Shown here in pieces: positions 6,892-12,478 of a stretch of 12,478 nt of DNA. Below the pieces are notes generated by a model. The model was not told the DNA's origin, searched no databases, and saw only the letters and a list, made by a program, of their open reading frames with translations. The stretch comes from Caryophanales bacterium UBA6769. GTDB lineage: Bacteria; Bacillota; Bacilli; Bacillales; UBA6769. Each line of letters opens with the position of its first letter. The first letter of the stretch is position 1. Where the stretch lies: positions 1 to 12,478 of the forward strand of contig DKGN01000164.1 of assembly GCA_002453275.1 (NCBI GenBank). The letters run 5' to 3'. The translations under genes and the position numbers were made by a program.

Positions 6892-9800
6892 TGAACAAGC
6901 ACTTCCTTCCGACCAGTTTTTTGCCATTGTTGTATTGAATTTACATCGACTTCATCGTTTAACTCTATCATCGTAAACGCTTGAACTGTTTCTTCCGCAG
7001 AAAAAACGAACAAACCGTATTGGGCTGCAAGTTCGCGCTTAAACTTGCATGATGCAGTAGTACTTATCATAGCAAATGCTTTATCAGACTTGACCCATTT
7101 TTCAAAGTCAACATTCGCTTCATCGTCCTTGCCAAAATCTTGTTCTGTTACTATCCGAAGATTAAAGGCCCTTAACTTTTCCATAAGTTCTTCATCGAGT
7201 GACGCTTCAATATATACTTCTTGTTCCTTCACTAACGACGTCGTAAGCTGTTCATTCCAAAAAAATGCTTGTTTAAAGCTATTTGAAAGATCCCTTCCTA
7301 TTGCCATTAATTCACCAGTTGACTTCATTTCTGGAACTAATTTAGGATCGACACCTGGTAGCTTTACCGTTGAGAAAACGGGTGCTTTCACTGTATAAAA
7401 TTCATTCTCCGGTAACAAGCCCAGCTTCGTTGTTAATACAGGTAATGACTTATTTAACAATGTTGCCGTCGCTAATTCAATCATATTTAAGCCTGTCACT
7501 TTACTCGTAATAGGTACCGTTCTCGACGCCCGCGGATTTACCTCGAGTACGTAAAGGACGTCTTCATACATGACGAACTGAATATTAAATACCCCTTTAA
7601 ACCCGATCCCATTTGCAAGCTTCTTTGAATAATCGACAACTTTTTGCTTTATTTTTGCGGAAATTGAAAACGGTGGTGTCACAGCTAAACTATCTCCAGA
7701 GTGAACTCCTGCTTTTTCAACATGCTCGAAAATCGCTGGGATAACAACATTAGTACCGTCTGTGACAACATCGACTTCCACTTCTATTCCAGGATAATAA
7801 GCATCGACTAAAATTGGGTATTGGACTGATGTAGTTTCATTTGATAGATAGGCCTGCAACTCTTTTTCGCTTTGCAAAACGATCATCCCACTACCACCAA
7901 TGACATACGAGGGACGGAGTAATACAGGATAGCCGATTTCATTCACTTTATCAATCAAGTCTTTCTGCGTATCAACTGTTAAACCAGGAATATGCGGTAG
8001 ACCTAACGTTTTCAACAGTTTATAAAAACGCTCTCTATCCTCAAGTTGATCAATCGTATCTAACGAAGATCCGAGTAATGGGACACCCGCTTTTTCGAGT
8101 CCTTCTACTAGCGATATCGCCGTTTGACCACCAAATTGAACGATGACACCGTCCACTTGTTCATGCTCGATTACATTTAATACATCTTCTACCGATAACG
8201 GTTCAAAGTAGAGGCGATCTGCTATTTTGTAATCTGTACTAACTGTTTCAGGATTATTATTAATCAAAATTGTTTCATAGCCATATTTTTGAAGAGCGAG
8301 TACACCATGAACTGAGCAGTAATCAAATTCTATCCCTTGGCCGATACGGATAGGACCTGAGCCGATAATTAAGATTTTTTTAAATTCGTTATGTTCATTT
8401 TGTTTTGCGTGTTGGGACCATGAGGAGTAATAATAAGCAAGTTCAGTAGACTCGTCTCCTGATCGGGCAGCGACAGCTTCGAAGCTTGGTCGTATGTGAT
8501 ATTGTTCTCTTTTTTCACGAAGTGCTTCCAATGTCAGTCCCCACACGCTTGCAAGCCATTCATCTGAAAAGCCACTTTGTTTTAACGTTAAAAGTTGATC
8601 TGCCGTAACTTGTTCAAACGAGGTCGCTTGTGCACCTTTTTCAAGTGTAATCAATCGTTCCATTATCGTTAGAAAATAAGGGGTCACTTTTGTAACATCG
8701 TGAAGCTGTTCAACTGTTGTTCCTCTTCTTAATAGTTCAAGCAATACAAAAAATCGCCGATCATCCGCTTCAGATGCCAGATGAAGAAGTTCGTTCGTTG
8801 AGTACTGTTCGCACTCAGATAAAGCTAAGCCATTTACTTGAAGTTCGAGGGAACGAACAGCTTTTTGGAGTGCGCCTTCTAAGTTGTTATCGATGGCCAT
8901 CACTTCGCCAGTTGCTTTCATTTGTGTTCCTAACTTTCGAACAGCATCAGTAAATTTGTCAAATGGCCAACGTGGAAATTTCACTGCGATGTAATCAAGG
9001 ACAGGTTCTTCACATGCTTGTTCACCAAGATCTTGCAAAGTATAGCCTAAAGCCAATTTCGCGGCTACTCTTGCAATCGGATACCCTGTCACTTTCGAAG
9101 CTAATGCACTGGAACGGCTCACACGAGGGTTTACTTCAATGACAAAATATTCTTTACTCGTAGGGTGTAAGGCAAACTGGACGTTGCATCCTCCAATAAT
9201 TCCGAGTGAACGGACGATATGGATAGCGGAAGTTCGTAATATATTAATTTCCTCTTCCGAAAGTGTCTGTGATGGAGCAACAACGATTGCATCCCCTGTA
9301 TGAATGCCTACAGGATCGATATTTTCTAAGCCACAGATCGTAATACACGTATCATCGGCATCTCGAACAACTTCATACTCAATTTCCTTGAATCCAGCAA
9401 TGCTCTTTTCAATAAGACATTGGTGAATGGGGCTTGCTTTTAACCCACGCTTTACAAATTGTTCAAGCTCTTCTTTATCTGAAGCAATGCCTCCACCAGA
9501 ACCACCAAGCGTATAGGCAGGCCTAACGATGATTGGAAAGCCGACTTGATCTGCAAATTGAAAAGCAGCCTGTAAACTATCGACAATTTCACTTTCCGGG
9601 ACAGGTTCTTCTAACTCATGCATGAGTGAGCGAAATTGTTCTCTATCTTCCCCTTTTATAATCGATTCAATGGGTGTCCCTAACATTTGGATGTTGTATT
9701 TATTTAAAATGCCTTCTTGATGTAATTTTAATGCAAGATTAAGACCAGTTTGCCCTCCAACAGTTGCAAGCAATCCGTCTGGTTTTTCTTTTATAATAAT

Positions 9801-10028
9801 TTTTAAAATACTTTCAACTGTTAAAGGCTCAAAGTAAACGACATCTGCCATCGTTTCATCGGTCATAATTGTAGCTGGATTATTGTTAATTAAAATTACT
9901 TCGCATCCTTCCTCTTTAAGGGCGAGACACGCTTGAGTACCAGCATAGTCAAATTCTGCCGCTTGCCCAACGATGATCGGACCTGATCCAATAACTAAAA
10001 CTTTTTTTATTTTTGTTTGCTTAGGCAT
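6888..10028 (-). CDS. carB: Carbamoyl-phosphate synthase large chain, arginine-specific
   Basis: CarB makes carbamoyl phosphate from bicarbonate, ammonia and two ATP, with ammonia normally delivered from glutamine by CarA. All 1046 residues are present. The carboxyphosphate half covers about 1-400: IGSGPIIVGQAAEFDYAGTQA near 13, EDR at 127-129, RPAYTLGGSGGGIA at 169-182, FKEIEYEVVRD from 213 and VIEVNPRVSRSSALASK from 296. A linker/oligomerisation region spans about 400-550. The carbamoyl-phosphate half covers about 551-930 and repeats the pattern (IIGSGPIRIGQGIEFDY, RPSYVIGGSGM, VLEVNPRASRT). The allosteric domain is short (about 930-1046), as in Bacillus arginine-type enzymes rather than the longer pyrimidine PyrAB. 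The start ATG has only AAAGG, three bases upstream. Its usual partner gene carA is not upstream; see findings. It overlaps argF by four bases. Confidence 0.96.
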   Translation of the reverse strand: MPKQTKIKKVLVIGSGPIIVGQAAEFDYAGTQACLALKEEGCEVILINNNPATIMTDETMADVVYFEPLTVESILKIIIKEKPDGLLATVGGQTGLNLALKLHQEGILNKYNIQMLGTPIESIIKGEDREQFRSLMHELEEPVPESEIVDSLQAAFQFADQVGFPIIVRPAYTLGGSGGGIASDKEELEQFVKRGLKASPIHQCLIEKSIAGFKEIEYEVVRDADDTCITICGLENIDPVGIHTGDAIVVAPSQTLSEEEINILRTSAIHIVRSLGIIGGCNVQFALHPTSKEYFVIEVNPRVSRSSALASKVTGYPIARVAAKLALGYTLQDLGEQACEEPVLDYIAVKFPRWPFDKFTDAVRKLGTQMKATGEVMAIDNNLEGALQKAVRSLELQVNGLALSECEQYSTNELLHLASEADDRRFFVLLELLRRGTTVEQLHDVTKVTPYFLTIMERLITLEKGAQATSFEQVTADQLLTLKQSGFSDEWLASVWGLTLEALREKREQYHIRPSFEAVAARSGDESTELAYYYSSWSQHAKQNEHNEFKKILIIGSGPIRIGQGIEFDYCSVHGVLALQKYGYETILINNNPETVSTDYKIADRLYFEPLSVEDVLNVIEHEQVDGVIVQFGGQTAISLVEGLEKAGVPLLGSSLDTIDQLEDRERFYKLLKTLGLPHIPGLTVDTQKDLIDKVNEIGYPVLLRPSYVIGGSGMIVLQSEKELQAYLSNETTSVQYPILVDAYYPGIEVEVDVVTDGTNVVIPAIFEHVEKAGVHSGDSLAVTPPFSISAKIKQKVVDYSKKLANGIGFKGVFNIQFVMYEDVLYVLEVNPRASRTVPITSKVTGLNMIELATATLLNKSLPVLTTKLGLLPENEFYTVKAPVFSTVKLPGVDPKLVPEMKSTGELMAIGRDLSNSFKQAFFWNEQLTTSLVKEQEVYIEASLDEELMEKLRAFNLRIVTEQDFGKDDEANVDFEKWVKSDKAFAMISTTASCKFKRELAAQYGLFVFSAEETVQAFTMIELNDEVDVNSIQQWQKTGRKEVLVQ

Positions 10029-10064
10029 ATACCTTTCCCACTCCCATTCGTAAATAAATAAAGG

Positions 10065-11210
10065 TTATTTACGCTCAGATAGCACTTCTTTCAATAGGTG
10101 CACGGCTTTATCTATTTCTTCAGTTGTTACAGTTAAAGGGGGTAATAAGCGAATCACTTTCGGACCAGCATTTAGAACAAGAAGGCCTTTTTGAATGAAG
10201 AGAGGGATTAAATCAGAGACCTCTTGTTGACACTCAATCCCTATCATGAGTCCTTTACCTCTAATCGAAGCTACGAATGTGAGGTCAGCAAGATGCTCCT
10301 CTAACTGTGCACGTAAATAATCTGCTTTTTTACTTACTTCGTTCATAAAATCTTCTGCAAAGACATGTTCTAACACCGCTTTAGCTGCTGCCATTGCAAG
10401 TGGATTACCGCCAAAGGTTGAACCGTGACTTCCAGGACCAAAATGGTCATATAGCTCCTGCTTAGCAACAATTGCGCCTACAGGAACGCCATTCCCTAAC
10501 CCTTTTGCTAACGTAATAATATCTGGTTCAATTCCATAATGTTCATACGCGAATCGCTTTCCTGTACGACCGATGCCAGTTTGAATTTCATCGACGATTA
10601 ACAATATGTTTTTCTTCTGGCACTGGTCAGCTAATTCTTGTAGAAAAGTCTGCTCCGCAGGGATGACCCCACCTTCACCTTGCACCATTTCAAGCATAAT
10701 TGCCGCCGTATTTTGATCAATCGCTTCAACTAGTGCTTCCGTCTCGTTATACGGTACGTAATGAAACTCTTGTAGCATAGGTCCGAATCCAATCTGAATT
10801 TTCTCTTGTCCTGTTGCGGACATCGTAGCGAACGTACGACCATGAAATGACTGTTTAAAGGTAATGATTTTTGTTTTACCTGTAGCTTTTCGCGCTAATT
10901 TGATCGCAGCTTCATTAGCTTCTGCTCCACTGTTGCAAAAAAAGACGTAATCACCAACACTATTTGTAACGAGTAAATTCGCTACCTCTTCTTGAATTGG
11001 ATTCGTATATAAATTCGATACGTGCCAATATTTATTAAGTTGCATCTCAATGGCTTCTTGAACAACTGGGTGGCGATGTCCAAGATTACAGACACCAATT
11101 CCTGACCCGAAATCTAAGTATTTTTTCCCTTGAACGTCTTCAACTACTGTACCGAGTGCATTGGAGACAGAAACATCGAAGCGTTTATACGTTGGCAGAA
11201 TTGCTGACAT
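10065..11210 (-). CDS. argD: Acetylornithine aminotransferase
   Basis: ArgD is a PLP enzyme that converts N-acetylglutamate semialdehyde plus glutamate to N2-acetylornithine plus 2-oxoglutarate. The 381-residue product matches the family length. Class III aminotransferase marks are clear: FGSGIGVCNLGHRHP (34-48), the phosphate-contact NSGAEANEAAIKLAR (93-107), SFHGRT (121-126), VDEIQTGIGRTG with D207, and the Schiff-base lysine K236 in LAKGLGNG. STFGGNP (264-270) and RLLPPLT (354-360) follow. The ATG directly follows the argB stop codon, and GGAGG (11223-11219), inside the argB tail, is eight bases upstream, so the pair is probably translationally coupled. Downstream, 36 bases separate it from carB. 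Ornithine aminotransferase or GABA transaminase would be the alternatives by sequence, but operon context settles the call. Confidence 0.97.
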   Translation of the reverse strand: MSAILPTYKRFDVSVSNALGTVVEDVQGKKYLDFGSGIGVCNLGHRHPVVQEAIEMQLNKYWHVSNLYTNPIQEEVANLLVTNSVGDYVFFCNSGAEANEAAIKLARKATGKTKIITFKQSFHGRTFATMSATGQEKIQIGFGPMLQEFHYVPYNETEALVEAIDQNTAAIMLEMVQGEGGVIPAEQTFLQELADQCQKKNILLIVDEIQTGIGRTGKRFAYEHYGIEPDIITLAKGLGNGVPVGAIVAKQELYDHFGPGSHGSTFGGNPLAMAAAKAVLEHVFAEDFMNEVSKKADYLRAQLEEHLADLTFVASIRGKGLMIGIECQQEVSDLIPLFIQKGLLVLNAGPKVIRLLPPLTVTTEEIDKAVHLLKEVLSERK

Positions 11211-11990
11211 TTATATAACCTCCGCTGATGATTTTCGAATTATTGTTCCGACTAGTTTAGTATTTGTTGCAAGTTCAGACTGTTTTCCATCAACGATCAT
11301 CGCTTCTTCTAATTGATTACTTAAACTATTTACAGCTGCTTGCACTTTCGGCAACATGCCACCGTAGATTGTTCCAGTCGAAATTAATTGTTCAATTTCT
11401 TTATCTGTTATTGTTTCAATTAGCTCGTTCTCTTGCATGATACCTGGTACATCCGTCACGAAAATAAGTTGCTTAGCAGAAAGTGCTCGAGCAACATCGC
11501 CAGCAACTGTATCGGCATTAACGTTATACCGTATTCCATCTTCTCCAACAGCGATCGGTGCAATCACGGGAACGATGTCTTGAGCTAACAATTTAGTTAA
11601 CAGCGAAACATTTACATTTGTTACTTCGCCTACAAAGCCGTAGCGTTCTAAATTTTTTGGCTTCGCTTGCAACAATTGTGCATCAGAACCAGAAAGTCCA
11701 ATTGCTAATATTCCAGAAAGGTTCAACTTTCGAATCAGTGAATTATTCACTGAGCCTGTAAGTACTGTTTCAACTACATCCATAACCGATTCCGTTGTTT
11801 TACGGAGTCCGTCAACAAACTCTGTTTCAATTTGAAACTTATCTAACATTTCTTTTATCGCTGGTCCGCCACCATGGACAATAATTGGCATCATACCAGA
11901 CTTTTTTAACGTTAATATGTTTGCAAAAAACTGATCGGATAGTTCATCAATCGTACTTCCTCCACATTTAAGAACGATAATGTTACTCAA
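11211..11990 (-). CDS. argB: Acetylglutamate kinase
   Basis: ArgB phosphorylates N-acetylglutamate to N-acetylglutamyl 5-phosphate, the second step of the pathway. The 259-residue product has the amino-acid-kinase fold. K8 is in LKCGG, HGGGP is at 39-43, and GLRKTT at 61-66 contacts acetylglutamate. YNVNADTVAGDVA is at 155-167, FVTDVPGI at 177-184, and GGMLPKVQAA with the ATP-site K215 at 210-219. The start is TTG at 11990: it gives the standard N-terminus directly before NIIVLKCGG, and no in-frame ATG fits. The only upstream purine tract is GGGGG (12005-12001), ten bases away, so initiation may be weak. The N-terminal extra helix found in hexameric arginine-inhibited kinases is absent, and the length matches short forms such as that of E. 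coli. From that I infer that direct inhibition by arginine may be weak here. Confidence 0.97.
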   Translation of the reverse strand: MSNIIVLKCGGSTIDELSDQFFANILTLKKSGMMPIIVHGGGPAIKEMLDKFQIETEFVDGLRKTTESVMDVVETVLTGSVNNSLIRKLNLSGILAIGLSGSDAQLLQAKPKNLERYGFVGEVTNVNVSLLTKLLAQDIVPVIAPIAVGEDGIRYNVNADTVAGDVARALSAKQLIFVTDVPGIMQENELIETITDKEIEQLISTGTIYGGMLPKVQAAVNSLSNQLEEAMIVDGKQSELATNTKLVGTIIRKSSAEVI

Positions 11991-12016
11991 ACGTAAACAA
12001 CCCCCATACTCTATTC

Positions 12017-12049
12017 AAAAGAGAGTCTCTTTATTGACAAAAGACTCTC
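12017..12049 (-). terminator. Terminator-like intercistronic hairpin between argJ and argB
   Basis: On the minus (coding) strand GAGAGTCT (12049-12042) and AGACTCTC (12028-12021) form a perfect 8-bp stem with a 13-base loop, followed by TTTT (12020-12017) and then mixed sequence. It lies wholly within the 73-base argJ-argB gap. The T-tract is short, so partial termination, 3'-end protection after processing or pausing are all possible. Full termination would be odd, because argB and the genes after it show no obvious promoter of their own. Confidence 0.6.
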
Positions 12050-12063
12050 ACAACCCGCCGTTG

Positions 12064-12478
12064 TTAAGAACGATAACTTGCATTTATTCTTACGTAATCA
12101 TACGTCAGGTCGCATCCCCATGCTTTCCCTGACCCTGTTCCAATATTTAAGTCAATTGTAATTTTCACAAAATCATTTTTCAGATAAGAAGAAGCTTCTT
12201 CTTCAGAATAATCAACTGGTTGACTATTACTTAACAGTTGAATTGGACCAATACTAGTATCAATTTTGTTTGCATCAACTGTGGCCCCGCTATATCCGAC
12301 AGCAGCAATAATTCGACCCCAGTTCGCATCAGCACCGAAGACGGCTGTTTTCACTAACGAAGAGCCTACTACCGATTTTGCAACTTGGATTGCTTCCTCA
12401 TCGGTATAAGCACCATTGACTTCGACTTCAACGAGTGTTGTCGCTCCTTCTCCATCTTTTGCAATCATTTTTGCTAAG
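12064..12478 (-). CDS. argJ: Bifunctional ornithine acetyltransferase / N-acetylglutamate synthase, C-terminal part
   Basis: ArgJ transfers the acetyl group from N-acetylornithine to glutamate, which recycles acetyl groups in the cyclic arginine pathway; many Bacillus enzymes can also use acetyl-CoA. Only the last 137 residues are in the window, and the gene continues past the right edge. They belong to the C-terminal (beta) chain made by self-cleavage. Visible family blocks are LAKMIAKDGEGAT at the edge, GADANWGRIIAAVGYSG about 45 residues further on, and the closing CDLTYDYVRINASYRS. The self-cleavage ATML threonine lies upstream, outside the window, so it cannot be checked. The gene is the most 5' of the visible arginine genes. 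argC would be expected next upstream, and with it the operon promoter and arginine-repressor sites. Confidence 0.96.
   Translation of the reverse strand, partial: LAKMIAKDGEGATTLVEVEVNGAYTDEEAIQVAKSVVGSSLVKTAVFGADANWGRIIAAVGYSGATVDANKIDTSIGPIQLLSNSQPVDYSEEEASSYLKNDFVKITIDLNIGTGSGKAWGCDLTYDYVRINASYRS

Noticed and set aside
6892..6927. Twelve-residue longer argF from an in-frame ATG inside carB
   Set aside because: The ATGA overlap at 6888-6891 is a classic coupled junction and gives the usual family length.
10021..10047. Eight-codon upstream reading frame (MGVGKVYA) overlapping the carB start
   Set aside because: It has no ribosome binding site and is short enough to arise by chance.

Overview
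The window looks like chromosomal DNA of a low-GC Firmicute of the family Bacillaceae. The reasons are the strong GGAGG-type ribosome binding sites, frequent TTG/GTG starts, Bacillus-type OdhA, OdhB, CarB, ArgF and ArgJ sequences, and the small Bacillus-specific proteins (DUF2929/YjzD-like and YppG-like). I see no insertion sequence, prophage gene, CRISPR array, tRNA or rRNA. Almost everything is ordinary core metabolism.

Layout, left to right. Bases 1-3904 (minus strand) hold the odhAB operon, E1 and E2 of the 2-oxoglutarate dehydrogenase complex of the TCA cycle. odhB starts at a GTG two bases after the odhA stop and runs off the left edge. Its last ~107 bases read as a strangely diverged version of a nearly invariant catalytic region. 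Bases 3905-4218 are a divergent intergenic region with an extended -10 promoter for odhA. Bases 4219-4506 (plus) encode a small Pro/His/Gln-rich YppG-like protein ending at a long bidirectional terminator hairpin (4510-4560). Bases 4729-5544 (minus) encode a short, degenerate extended-SDR (epimerase/dehydratase-like) protein. Divergent from it, 5692-5871 (plus) encodes a 59-residue DUF2929 (YjzD-like) membrane protein, which converges on the arginine operon across a second bidirectional terminator (5877-5917).

Bases 5926-12478 (minus) are the distal part of an arginine biosynthesis operon, transcribed argJ (5' end outside the window) - argB - argD - carB - argF. argB and argD abut (stop codon directly followed by ATG), and carB and argF overlap by ATGA, so both junctions look translationally coupled. 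ArgJ, ArgB and ArgD carry out acetyl recycling, N-acetylglutamate phosphorylation and the transamination to N-acetylornithine. CarB makes carbamoyl phosphate and ArgF joins it to ornithine to give citrulline. carA, the glutaminase subunit gene that sits between argD and carB in Bacillus subtilis, is missing: only 36 bases separate those two genes.

Points for a second look: the missing carA, the inactivated-looking SDR protein, a terminator-like hairpin between argJ and argB, the anomalous left edge of odhB, and the junction between the argF/yjzD neighbourhood and the yppG-like/odhAB neighbourhood. I found no convincing new multi-gene system.
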